Positions 38,794 through 47,791 of a stretch of 64,000 nt of DNA are shown piece by piece; position 1 is the stretch's first letter, and each line of letters opens with the position of its first letter. Origin of the DNA: Marinobacter sp. C7. GTDB lineage: Bacteria > Pseudomonadota > Gammaproteobacteria > Pseudomonadales > Oleiphilaceae. The stretch covers positions 1 to 64,000 of the forward strand of contig NZ_JAKQZH010000004.1 in NCBI RefSeq assembly GCF_022343555.1, given 5' to 3'. The notes below the pieces were generated by a model. That model saw nothing but the letters and a program-made list of their open reading frames with translations, searched no databases and was not told the origin of the DNA. Both the position numbers and the translations under genes were made by a program.

Positions 38794-40374
38794 TTACCTC
38801 TGGCGGAAATGTCTTACCCGCACACCCGCCACCGCCAGCGCGACGAAATACACCCCGACACCAGCCGCCACAAGAATAGCCATGTCCCGCGCCCGAGCCA
38901 GGCCTCCGGCGGCCAGCCAGTCTGCCACCGGCGCCTTGAGCCAGAGGATCACAGCGGCCAGCGCAGCGTTGGCAAACAGAAGACGCACCAGGAACACCGG
39001 CCACCCCGGCTGACTCTTCCAGGCCCCTTCCTTGCGCAGGCCACGCCAGAGCAGGAAGCCATTGAGCCAGGCGGAGAGCGAAGTCGCCAGCGCCAGCCCC
39101 GCGTGGGCCAGAGGGACGATCAGCGCAAGATTGAAGGCCATGTTCGCCACCATGGCGATGACCCCGATCTTCACCGGCGTGGCGGTATCTTCCCGGGCGA
39201 AGAAGCCCGGCGCCAGCACCTTGATCAGCATGAAGGCCAGCAGACCCGCCGAATAGGCACGGAGACTATGCGCAGCCATGGTAACGTCCCGATCCGTCAC
39301 CTCCCCGTAGTGGAACAGGGTGGCGATCAGCGGTTCAGCCAGAAGCGCCAGCGCCAGGGCCGCCGGCAGGCCGATCAGCAGGACCGCCCGCACCGCCCAG
39401 TCCAGGGTCGCGGCGAACTGGTCGGCAGAAGCCGCCGCATGCTTGCGTGACAGACTGGGCAGAATGACGGTGGCAATCGCAATACCAAAAACACCGAGCG
39501 GCAACTCGGACAGCCGGTCCGAGTAATAGAGCCAGGAGACACTGCCGGTCTGCAGGAACGACGCCAGCACAGTATCCAGTAGCAGGTTGATCTGACTGAC
39601 CGAAACACCGAACAGCGCCGGCGCCATCAGCTTGAGGATGCGCCGCACACCTTCGTGTCGGTAATCCACTTTCGGGCGGGGCGTCAATCCGAGCTGCATC
39701 AGAAACGGCAACTGGAAGAACAACTGGAGTGCACCGGCAATGAACACCCCCCAGGCCAGAGCCATCACCGGTTCGGACATCACCGGCGACAGCCAGATCG
39801 CCGCGCCGATCATCGCCAGATTCAAGAGCACAGGCGTGAAGGCCGGCACCGCAAAACGGTCGTAGCTGTTAAGGATTCCGCCGGCAAAGGCCGTCAACGA
39901 AATCATCAACAAATAAGGAAAAGTGATGCGAAGCATGTCACTGGTCAGCGCAAACTTCACGTCGTCGTCAAAAAAGCCCGGCGCAAATACCGCCGTCAGC
40001 ACCGGCGAACCGAGCATGGCCACCAAGGTAACGCCCAGTAGCACCAGCCCGAGGGAGCCGGCCACGGCATTCACCAGCCGCTTCACCTCGGAGATATCAC
40101 GGTTCTCGCGATACGAGGACAATACGGGCACAAACGCCTGAGAGAAGGCGCCCTCGGCAAACAGACGCCGAAGAAAATTGGGGATCTTGAACGCGACGAA
40201 GAAAGCGTCCGCGCCGGCGCCTGCCCCGAAGTACCGGGCAATCACCATATCGCGAACAAGGCCCAGCACCCGGGACAGCATGGTCATCACCCCGACAACA
40301 CCGGAGGAGCGGAGCAACCCGGGGGCAGTGGATTCAGGGGTTTTCGGTGCAGGGGAATCCGGTTCCGACGACAT
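38794..40374 (-). CDS. murJ: MurJ, lipid II flippase
   Basis: A 526-residue polytopic membrane protein of the MOP exporter superfamily (MviN) that moves lipid II to the periplasmic side for peptidoglycan synthesis. About 14 hydrophobic helices. Family landmarks include RVLGLVRDMVIARYFGAGAGADAFFVAFKIPNFLRRLFAEGAFSQAFVPV (residues about 36-85). Start at MSSEPDSPAP (40374). Divergent from rpsT. Confidence 0.96.
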   Translation of the reverse strand: MSSEPDSPAPKTPESTAPGLLRSSGVVGVMTMLSRVLGLVRDMVIARYFGAGAGADAFFVAFKIPNFLRRLFAEGAFSQAFVPVLSSYRENRDISEVKRLVNAVAGSLGLVLLGVTLVAMLGSPVLTAVFAPGFFDDDVKFALTSDMLRITFPYLLMISLTAFAGGILNSYDRFAVPAFTPVLLNLAMIGAAIWLSPVMSEPVMALAWGVFIAGALQLFFQLPFLMQLGLTPRPKVDYRHEGVRRILKLMAPALFGVSVSQINLLLDTVLASFLQTGSVSWLYYSDRLSELPLGVFGIAIATVILPSLSRKHAAASADQFAATLDWAVRAVLLIGLPAALALALLAEPLIATLFHYGEVTDRDVTMAAHSLRAYSAGLLAFMLIKVLAPGFFAREDTATPVKIGVIAMVANMAFNLALIVPLAHAGLALATSLSAWLNGFLLWRGLRKEGAWKSQPGWPVFLVRLLFANAALAAVILWLKAPVADWLAAGGLARARDMAILVAAGVGVYFVALAVAGVRVRHFRQR

Positions 40375-40509
40375 TCTGGCTCTGATCAGTAAGTGGGCCG
40401 ATTCATACCGGAAATTACGCATACAGGCGGAAGGCCCGTATAGCTCCGGTCAGCGAGCGGCGAGTTTAGCACAGGGCCGCGGCAACAGCGCATGAAATGG
40501 GTTTTAGTC

Positions 40510-40538
40510 TTGACATTTCAGGAGTACAGCGGCATAGT
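40510..40538 (+). promoter_or_regulatory. Predicted sigma-70 promoter for rpsT
   Basis: TTGACA (40510-40515), 17-base spacer, CATAGT (40533-40538). A perfect -35 with a 4/6 -10. It leaves a leader of about 105 bases before the GTG start, enough for the S20 autoregulation known in E. coli. Confidence 0.6.
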
Positions 40539-40652
40539 TCCGCGTCATTTATTTCGACGCGCTGGTAGTTGGCGCGCCTGCGATGTACGAATTCATCTTG
40601 AATTCACTCGAGTTCATTCAGTAACGAATTTCAGATTTTCAGGAGTTTTACG

Positions 40653-40922
40653 GTGGCAAATTCCCCGCAAGCCAAAAAGCGCGCTCGTCAGAACGAGAAG
40701 AACCGCAAGCACAACGCCAGCCTGCGTTCCATGGCGCGCACCTACATGAAGAAGGTCCAGTCCAAGATTGAAGCTGGCAACTACGAAGAAGCCCAGGCCG
40801 CTTTCCAGCAGGCGCAGCCTGTTATGGACAGCATGGTCAACAAAGGCATCTTCGCCAAGAGCAAGGTAGCCCGTCATAAGGCCCGCCTGAATGCCAAGAT
40901 CAAGGCCCTGAAGAGCGCGTAA
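40653..40922 (+). CDS. rpsT: 30S ribosomal protein S20 (GTG start)
   Basis: An 89-residue basic ribosomal protein that binds 16S rRNA (ANSPQAKKRARQNEKNRKHNASLRS). It starts with GTG, preceded by AGGAG at 40641-40645; rpsT often uses a rare start codon, which in E. coli (UUG) takes part in autogenous control. Divergent from murJ, convergent with proB. Confidence 0.98.
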   Translation: MANSPQAKKRARQNEKNRKHNASLRSMARTYMKKVQSKIEAGNYEEAQAAFQQAQPVMDSMVNKGIFAKSKVARHKARLNAKIKALKSA

Positions 40923-40938
40923 GCGTTCTCCGGAGTTG

Positions 40939-40968
40939 AAAAAACCGGCTTTCAAGCCGGTTTTTTTG
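40939..40968. terminator. Bidirectional intrinsic terminator between rpsT and proB
   Basis: Stem ACCGGCTT/AAGCCGGT with a 2-base loop, flanked by A-run and T-run on both strands, 17 bases after the rpsT stop and 30 bases after the proB stop. Confidence 0.93.
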
Positions 40969-40998
40969 TGCCTGGATCATCGCCAGCAGCTGTATCAG

Positions 40999-42123
40999 TC
41001 AGATAATCACCAGGTTATCCCGGTGGATCATCTCCTCGTCGGAGATGTAGCCGAGCACCTCGGTTATCCGGTGACTGGGCCGGCCAGCAATGGCACGAGC
41101 CTCATCAGCATCGTAGTTCACCAGGCCCCGGGCAATCTCCCGACCCTTTTCATCCACGCAGGACACCATCTCGCCGCGCCGAAACTGGCCGCTCACGCCC
41201 TTTACTCCCACCGGCAAAAGGCTTCGACCACCCAGACACAGCACCCGCACCGCCCCCTCATCCAGGGTGAGCTTGCCTCGGGTCTGCAGGTGACCGGCAA
41301 TCCACTGCTTGCGAGCGGCTACCCTGCCCTGCTCCGGCAACAACAGGGTGCCGATGACATCCCCCTGACGCAGGCGGGTCATCACGCCCTCGATCCGGCC
41401 GCCGACAATGACCGTGAAAGCACCGGAGCGAGCCGCCAGTCGTGCTGCCCGAAGCTTGGTCTGCATGCCGCCCCGCCCAAGGGCGCCGGCACCGCCACCA
41501 GCCATGGCATCGAGCTCATGATCACTGGCCCTGCGCTCGGTGACCAGGCAGGCGTCCGCGTGCTTGCGGGGGTCCTTGTCAAAAAGACCAAGCTGATCGG
41601 TAAGAATGATCAGCCCGTCCGCCTCGATCAGGTTCGCCACCAGGGCTCCGAGAGTGTCGTTGTCACCAAAGCGGATCTCATCGGTGACCACGGTGTCGTT
41701 CTCGTTGACGATGGGAATGACACCAACATCCAGCAAGGCCCGGAGCGTGCTGCGGCCGTTCAGGTAACGCTTGCGGTCGGAGAGATCGTCGTGGGTCAGC
41801 AGGATCTGGGCGGTATGGATATCATGCCGCTTGAACTGAGCTTCCCAGGACTGCACCAGGCCCATCTGCCCCACCGCCGCCGCGGCCTGCAACTCATGAA
41901 GCTGATCGGGGCGCTTCAGCCAGCCCAACCGGCTCATACCGACCGCGACCGCCCCGGACGAGACAATGACCACTTCAACGCCATCGCTAATCAGACCGGC
42001 AATCTGGTCCACCCAGCGCTCCAGGGCCACCTCATCGAGCCCCTTGCCGTCATTGGTCAGCAGGGCACTTCCGATCTTGATGACCAGGCGGCGGGCCTGG
42101 CGCAACTGGGCACGTTCGCTCAT
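40999..42123 (-). CDS. proB: Glutamate 5-kinase
   Basis: A 374-residue enzyme, first step of proline synthesis. The amino-acid kinase domain shows [34 protein letters not shown] and [21 protein letters not shown]; a C-terminal PUA domain follows (about residues 280-370, [16 protein letters not shown]). It lies 35 bases after cgtA on the same strand. Confidence 0.97.
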   Translation of the reverse strand: MSERAQLRQARRLVIKIGSALLTNDGKGLDEVALERWVDQIAGLISDGVEVVIVSSGAVAVGMSRLGWLKRPDQLHELQAAAAVGQMGLVQSWEAQFKRHDIHTAQILLTHDDLSDRKRYLNGRSTLRALLDVGVIPIVNENDTVVTDEIRFGDNDTLGALVANLIEADGLIILTDQLGLFDKDPRKHADACLVTERRASDHELDAMAGGGAGALGRGGMQTKLRAARLAARSGAFTVIVGGRIEGVMTRLRQGDVIGTLLLPEQGRVAARKQWIAGHLQTRGKLTLDEGAVRVLCLGGRSLLPVGVKGVSGQFRRGEMVSCVDEKGREIARGLVNYDADEARAIAGRPSHRITEVLGYISDEEMIHRDNLVII

Positions 42124-42158
42124 GATGTGTGAATCAGTCTCTTGATTGTGCTGTCGGT

Positions 42159-43448
<1,290 letters not shown>

Positions 43449-43497
43449 TCAGGAAATCAGGACCACCCAAGGTTCTGCAGAACCGGATCGCCGCTGC

Positions 43498-43758
43498 TTA
43501 CGCAGCCGGAACGATGCTCACGAACTTACGGCTCTGCGGGCCTTTGGTTTCGAACTTCACCTGGCCGTCTGCTTTCGCAAACAGGGTGTGGTCCTTGCCA
43601 ATGCCTACGTTGGAACCAGCGTGGAAACGGGTGCCACGCTGACGAACGATGATGCTGCCTGCAGATACGGTCTGACCGCCGAAGCGCTTCACACCAAGTC
43701 GTTTCGACTCGGAATCGCGACCGTTACGGGTACTACCTGCTGCCTTTTTATGAGCCAT
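43498..43758 (-). CDS. rpmA: 50S ribosomal protein L27
   Basis: An 86-residue ribosomal protein near the peptidyl transferase centre. The N-terminus [29 protein letters not shown] is the uncleaved gammaproteobacterial form. It follows rplU by 35 bases. Confidence 0.98.
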   Translation of the reverse strand: MAHKKAAGSTRNGRDSESKRLGVKRFGGQTVSAGSIIVRQRGTRFHAGSNVGIGKDHTLFAKADGQVKFETKGPQSRKFVSIVPAA

Positions 43759-43793
43759 TACCAGCCTCCTTCTCTAGGGGGTAATTCCAGGGC

Positions 43794-44105
43794 TTAGCCC
43801 TTGATACCCGTGATCTTGACTTCAGTAAACCACTGACGGTGGCCCTGACGCTTCATGTGATGCTTACGACGACGGAACTTGATGATCTGAACCTTGTCGT
43901 GACGGCCGTGGCTGACGACTTCGCCAGTGACCTTGGCACCCTCAACAACCGGAGCGCCAACCTTGACGTCATCGCCGTCAGCTACCAGCAGAACACGGTC
44001 GAAATCGACGGTGCCACCGGTTTCAACTTCCAGCTTTTCCAGCTTCAGAGTTTCGCCTTCTTTTACACGGTGCTGCTTACCACCGCTAACAATAACTGCG
44101 TACAT
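43794..44105 (-). CDS. rplU: 50S ribosomal protein L21
   Basis: A 103-residue 23S rRNA-binding protein ([26 protein letters not shown]-terminal [23 protein letters not shown]). First gene of the rplU-rpmA operon; divergent from ispB as in E. coli and Pseudomonas. A good promoter lies 111 bases upstream. Confidence 0.98.
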   Translation of the reverse strand: MYAVIVSGGKQHRVKEGETLKLEKLEVETGGTVDFDRVLLVADGDDVKVGAPVVEGAKVTGEVVSHGRHDKVQIIKFRRRKHHMKRQGHRQWFTEVKITGIKG

Positions 44106-44215
44106 TCACTAGTCTCCGCGATTGACCCATCCCTGCTCTTATCCACCTGGTTCTAAGGGAAGCGCTCTGGCAACCCTATAGCAGGGAGCGCAGGTTGGGA
44201 TGAGTTGGGCGCGTG

Positions 44216-44244
44216 ATTGTACGGGAAGATGTGGAACCAGGCAA
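44216..44244 (-). promoter_or_regulatory. Predicted sigma-70 promoter for rplU-rpmA
   Basis: On the minus strand TTGCCT (44244-44239), 17 bases, TACAAT (44221-44216). The palindromic repeat at 44266 begins only 21 bases upstream of the -35 box. Confidence 0.62.
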
Positions 44245-44265
44245 GTCCGGAGTGAGGCATAAGAT

Positions 44266-44295
44266 GGGGTCTGATGACGGCTTTCATCAGACCCC
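44266..44295. repeat. Palindromic repeat copy 5 (CTGATGA subtype)
   Basis: Arms GGGGTCTGATGACGG and CTTTCATCAGACCCC, two mismatches near the centre. Arm position 7 is T, matched on the other arm. Followed by TGAG. It lies between two divergent promoters. Confidence 0.93.
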
Positions 44296-44351
44296 TGAGC
44301 CTGCATCAGCCCCGAGAGTTTGCCTCAGGCCCCTGAGGCCAGATTGGACCT

Positions 44352-44381
44352 GGGGTCAGAAGAAAGCCTTCTTCTGACCCC
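44352..44381. repeat. Palindromic repeat copy 6 (AGAAGA subtype)
   Basis: Arms GGGGTCAGAAGAAAG and CCTTCTTCTGACCCC, one mismatch. It ends 18 bases before the ispB -35 box. Confidence 0.95.
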
Positions 44382-44399
44382 GTCTTCGCCGCGTTAACG

Positions 44400-44428
44400 T
44401 TGACACCATACCCGCCAATACCTAGCAT
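44400..44428 (+). promoter_or_regulatory. Predicted sigma-70 promoter for ispB
   Basis: TTGACA (44400-44405), 17-base spacer, TAGCAT (44423-44428). Leader of about 50 bases before the ATG at 44485. Confidence 0.65.
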
Positions 44429-44484
44429 TGCGGCGACCTGCCCGAAATATCAACAGAAACACCAGCAAGGGACCCTCAAGCCCC

Positions 44485-45453
44485 ATGACAGCCCAGCGTA
44501 TCTACGACACCGTGGCGGATGACTTCAGCCGCGTCAATGACCTGATCATCCAGCGGCTTGCCTCGGACGTCCCCCTGGTGGAGAAAATCGCCCAATACAT
44601 CATTGAAAGCGGCGGCAAACGACTTCGGCCGCTTCTGGTGTTACTTTCCAGCCGCGCCCTGGGCTACGGCGAAGACAATCACCTCAAGCTCGCCGCCGTG
44701 ATCGAGTTCCTGCACACCGCCACCCTGCTCCATGACGATGTGGTGGACACTTCTGACCTGCGCCGGGGCCGAAGCACCGCCAATGCCAAGTGGGGCAACG
44801 CACCGAGCGTTCTGGTGGGTGATTTCCTCTACGCCCGCGCGTTCGAGATGATGGTGGAGCTGAAAAGCCTGGCGATCATGGATGTGCTGTCCCACGCCAC
44901 GGCAGTGATTGCCGAGGGCGAGGTGATGCAGCTGATGAACGTGAAGAACCCGGATCTGACCGAAGAGCAGTACATGAAGGTCATCCACAACAAAACCGCG
45001 ATGCTGTTCGAGGCCGCATCCCACACCGGTGCTCTGCTGGCCGGCGCGGATGAAAACCGGGAAAAGGCCCTGCGGGATTATGGCAAGCACCTGGGACTGG
45101 CGTTCCAGCTGGTGGATGACGTGCTGGATTACCAGGGCGATGCCGAAGCCATGGGCAAGAATGTGGGTGATGACCTGGCCGAAGGCAAAACTACCCTGCC
45201 GCTGATTTATGCCATGGCCAATGGCGGTGATGAGGAACGGCAGTTGATTCGCCAGGCGATTCGTAAGGGTGGACTCGATGATCTGCCGGCCATCCTGCAG
45301 ATCGTGCGGGATTCCGGCGCGATCGAGTACACCATGGCGAAGGCGCGTGAGCAGGCGGAGCTGGCCCGAAGCTGCCTGGACGGCGTCGAGGATTCCGGGC
45401 ACAGGGACGCCCTGGAATTGTTGACCGAGGTTGCCGTAGCTCGGGTGAATTGA
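44485..45453 (+). CDS. ispB: Octaprenyl (polyprenyl) diphosphate synthase
   Basis: A 322-residue trans-isoprenyl diphosphate synthase that makes the ubiquinone side chain. First aspartate-rich motif in LLHDDVVDTSDLRRG and second in FQLVDDVLDYQGD. Start at MTAQRIYDTVADDF (44485); the frame at 44428 overlaps the promoter. The chain length, eight or nine units, cannot be told reliably from sequence; Q-8 or Q-9 are both plausible. Confidence 0.95.
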   Translation: MTAQRIYDTVADDFSRVNDLIIQRLASDVPLVEKIAQYIIESGGKRLRPLLVLLSSRALGYGEDNHLKLAAVIEFLHTATLLHDDVVDTSDLRRGRSTANAKWGNAPSVLVGDFLYARAFEMMVELKSLAIMDVLSHATAVIAEGEVMQLMNVKNPDLTEEQYMKVIHNKTAMLFEAASHTGALLAGADENREKALRDYGKHLGLAFQLVDDVLDYQGDAEAMGKNVGDDLAEGKTTLPLIYAMANGGDEERQLIRQAIRKGGLDDLPAILQIVRDSGAIEYTMAKAREQAELARSCLDGVEDSGHRDALELLTEVAVARVN

Positions 45454-45462
45454 TCGGAAGAA

Positions 45463-45492
45463 GGGGGCAGAAGAACGCGCTCTTCTGACCCC
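45463..45492. repeat. Palindromic repeat copy 7
   Basis: Arms GGGGGCAGAAGAACG and CGCTCTTCTGACCCC, two mismatches. It begins 9 bases after the ispB stop and is the first of three in the convergent ispB/yqjG junction. Confidence 0.9.
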
Positions 45493-45515
45493 GGGTTTTG
45501 AGTGAGAGTAAACAT

Positions 45516-45545
45516 GGGGTCAGATGAAAGTTTTCATCAGACCCC
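45516..45545. repeat. Palindromic repeat copy 8 (hybrid arms)
   Basis: Left arm GGGGTCAGATGAAAG, right arm TTTTCATCAGACCCC: the left is the A7 type and the right the T7 type, so the arms do not match at position 7. Confidence 0.92.
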
Positions 45546-45564
45546 TGTGGTTAGACTTTAAATT

Positions 45565-45594
45565 GGGGTCAGATGAAGGCTTTCATCTGACCCC
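45565..45594. repeat. Palindromic repeat copy 9
   Basis: Arms GGGGTCAGATGAAGG and CTTTCATCTGACCCC, one mismatch. It ends 10 bases before the yqjG stop. Confidence 0.95.
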
Positions 45595-45604
45595 TTCCTG
45601 GACC

Positions 45605-46594
45605 TTAGCCCCCGAATTTATCCCGCCCGTGGGGCGCGTCGAAATCCAGCTCCGGGCCGACCGGCACAATCTGGGTCGGGTTGATGGTGCGCTGGCTCAC
45701 GTAGTAGTGGCGCTTGATCTGGCCGATATCCACTGTCTCCGCCACGCCCGGCACCTGATACAGGTCCCGCAGGTACGCGGACAGGTTCGGGAATTCCCGG
45801 ATCGGATGACGGTTGCATTTGAAGTGACTGTAGTACACCGCATCGAACCGGATCAGGGTGGTGAACAGGCGCCAGTCAGCTTCGGTCAGCTGTGCCCCCG
45901 CCAGATAACGCTGCCGTGACAGCCTCTCTTCAAGCCAATCAAGGGACTCGAACAAGGCACGGTAGGCTTCCTCATATTTGTCCTGGGCGGTGGCGAAACC
46001 GGCCTTGTACACGCCATTGTTAACGGTGTGGTAAACCCGCTCGTTGACCTCATCGATCTCCGGGCGCAGCGCCTCCGGGTAGAAGTCCAGCTCGGCATTG
46101 ACCCCGTCCAGCTCATTGAAGGCCGAGTTAAACATCCGGATGATCTCGGCGGATTCGTTGCTGGCAATGGTTTCCCGCTTCTTATCCCATAGTGTCGGCA
46201 CGGTCACGCGGCCAGTATAGTCTGGAGCCGCCTTGGTATAGACCTCGTACATAAACCGGAAATCGTGCAGGTGATCCCGATGTTGCTCGTTTCCGGGCCG
46301 GAATTCCCAGCCGTTTTCCACCATGTCCGGGTGGACCACGGAAACGGAAATGTGTTTCTCCAGCCCCTTGAGCTTGCGGAAGATCAGCGTCCGATGCGCC
46401 CAGGGGCAGGCCATGGACACGTACAGGTGGTACCGGCCGCTTTCTGCCTTGAATCCACCCTCGCCGCTCGGACCCGGCGATCCGTCTGCCGTCACCCAGT
46501 TCCGGAACCGGGCCGCTTCACGTTCGAATTTACCGCCGGTCTTGTCGGTGTCGTACCACTTGTCCTGCCATTTGCCGTCAACCAGAAGCCCCAT
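45605..46594 (-). CDS. yqjG: Glutathionyl-hydroquinone reductase (YqjG/Xi-class GST)
   Basis: A 329-residue Xi-class glutathione transferase that reduces glutathionyl-hydroquinones, probably protecting against quinones and aromatic compounds. With the start at MGLLVDGKWQ (46594) the catalytic cysteine in the MACPWAHRTL motif is Cys63, the same number as in E. coli YqjG, which supports that start over 46609. The C-terminal all-helical GST domain follows. Divergent from a yhaJ-like regulator, as yqjG and yhaJ are near neighbours in E. coli. Confidence 0.94.
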   Translation of the reverse strand: MGLLVDGKWQDKWYDTDKTGGKFEREAARFRNWVTADGSPGPSGEGGFKAESGRYHLYVSMACPWAHRTLIFRKLKGLEKHISVSVVHPDMVENGWEFRPGNEQHRDHLHDFRFMYEVYTKAAPDYTGRVTVPTLWDKKRETIASNESAEIIRMFNSAFNELDGVNAELDFYPEALRPEIDEVNERVYHTVNNGVYKAGFATAQDKYEEAYRALFESLDWLEERLSRQRYLAGAQLTEADWRLFTTLIRFDAVYYSHFKCNRHPIREFPNLSAYLRDLYQVPGVAETVDIGQIKRHYYVSQRTINPTQIVPVGPELDFDAPHGRDKFGG

Positions 46595-46692
46595 CATCAA
46601 CTCCTTCACAATAATTTGTAAGGAAGAATAAAGCCCCGGCTGCTACCCTCTCAAACAAGCATTTCTGGCCAACTACCTCAGATATTTCGAAC

Positions 46693-47604
46693 ATGCATAC
46701 AGCCATCACCATAGACGCCCTGAAAGTCCTTGATGCCATTGACCGAAGGGGCAGCTTCGCCGGTGCAGCGGCGGAACTGTTCCGGGTTCCATCCGCCATC
46801 AGCTATACCGTCCAGAAACTGGAGGAAGATCTGGACGTGGATGTCTACGATCGCAGCGGCCATCGGGCCATTCTGACACCCGCCGGTCGCTACCTGCTGG
46901 AGGAAGGCCGGGCGCTGCTGGAAGCCGCGGAGAACCTGGCCCACACCACGAAACAGGTGGCCCAGGGCTGGGAAACCCGGCTGAAGATCGGCTTCAATTC
47001 GTTGCTGCCGGCGCAGTGCCTGTTCTCCGCCATTCGTGACTTCTACAACCTCGGGGTGCCCGTCGACGTCCAGGTTGTCGAAGAGGTTTTTGCCGGCGCC
47101 TGGGATGCACTGCAAAGCCGGCGGGTGGACCTGGTCGTGGGCGCCGATCACTTCAGCAAGCCGGCAGGCAACTTCACTACCAGAAGCCTGGGCGAAATGG
47201 AGTTCGTATTCGCGGTAGCCGCGGGCCACCCTCTCGCGGGTGCCGACGAACCACTTTCGGAGGAGGACATTTCCGGCTTCCCGGCTGCTGTCGCCGCCGA
47301 TACCTCCCGGGCCTTACCGCCGGGCCATGCCGGTATATTCCGACGGCAACGCACCCTGACGGTGGCCAACATCGATCAGAAAATCGCGATCCAGGAGTCC
47401 GGGCTGGGGGTGGGCTGGTTGCCAAAGGCCCGCATCCGCAGCCAGTTGGAAACCGGCACCCTGATCGAAAAGGAGGTCCACGAACCTCGCCAGCCGATCA
47501 TGTTGCACCTTGCCCGCCATGCTGAAGATCAGGGTAAGGCGCTGATGTGGTTCTGGGACCGACTGCAGGACGACACCGACATCCGCTCCTGGCTCAGGGA
47601 CTGA
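46693..47604 (+). CDS. LysR-family regulator, YhaJ-like
   Basis: A 303-residue LysR regulator. The winged HTH is at residues 5-65 (ALKVLDAIDRRGSFAGAAAELFRVPSAISYTVQKLEEDLDVDVYDRSGHR), very like E. coli YhaJ, including ALRVMDAIDRRGSFA-type and KLEEELDV-type stretches and the GWETRLKI junction. The effector domain fills the rest. E. coli YhaJ responds to aromatic compounds such as nitrotoluene products and controls yqjF and yhaK. The 98-base gap with yqjG probably contains its operator; it likely regulates yqjG. No strong RBS precedes the ATG. Confidence 0.88.
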   Translation: MHTAITIDALKVLDAIDRRGSFAGAAAELFRVPSAISYTVQKLEEDLDVDVYDRSGHRAILTPAGRYLLEEGRALLEAAENLAHTTKQVAQGWETRLKIGFNSLLPAQCLFSAIRDFYNLGVPVDVQVVEEVFAGAWDALQSRRVDLVVGADHFSKPAGNFTTRSLGEMEFVFAVAAGHPLAGADEPLSEEDISGFPAAVAADTSRALPPGHAGIFRRQRTLTVANIDQKIAIQESGLGVGWLPKARIRSQLETGTLIEKEVHEPRQPIMLHLARHAEDQGKALMWFWDRLQDDTDIRSWLRD

Positions 47605-47657
47605 GACTGGCATGCCGACCGAGTGCCGGGTCGCGGAACTGGGGGGGAGGTGAACAA

Positions 47658-47687
47658 GGGGTCAGAAGAAAGCTTTCTTCTGACCCC
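47658..47687. repeat. Palindromic repeat copy 10 (AGAAGA subtype)
   Basis: Perfect 30-bp palindrome with arm GGGGTCAGAAGAAAG, between the yhaJ-like gene and the WS/DGAT gene. Confidence 0.95.
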
Positions 47688-47791
47688 GTTGTTAGGGCCG
47701 CGGAACCGGCGGGCGGCAGCCACCATGGTCAACCGGATAGACCGGCCATTCGTTTATACTGCGGAGAAAACATGCCGAAGGGAGTCTCATA

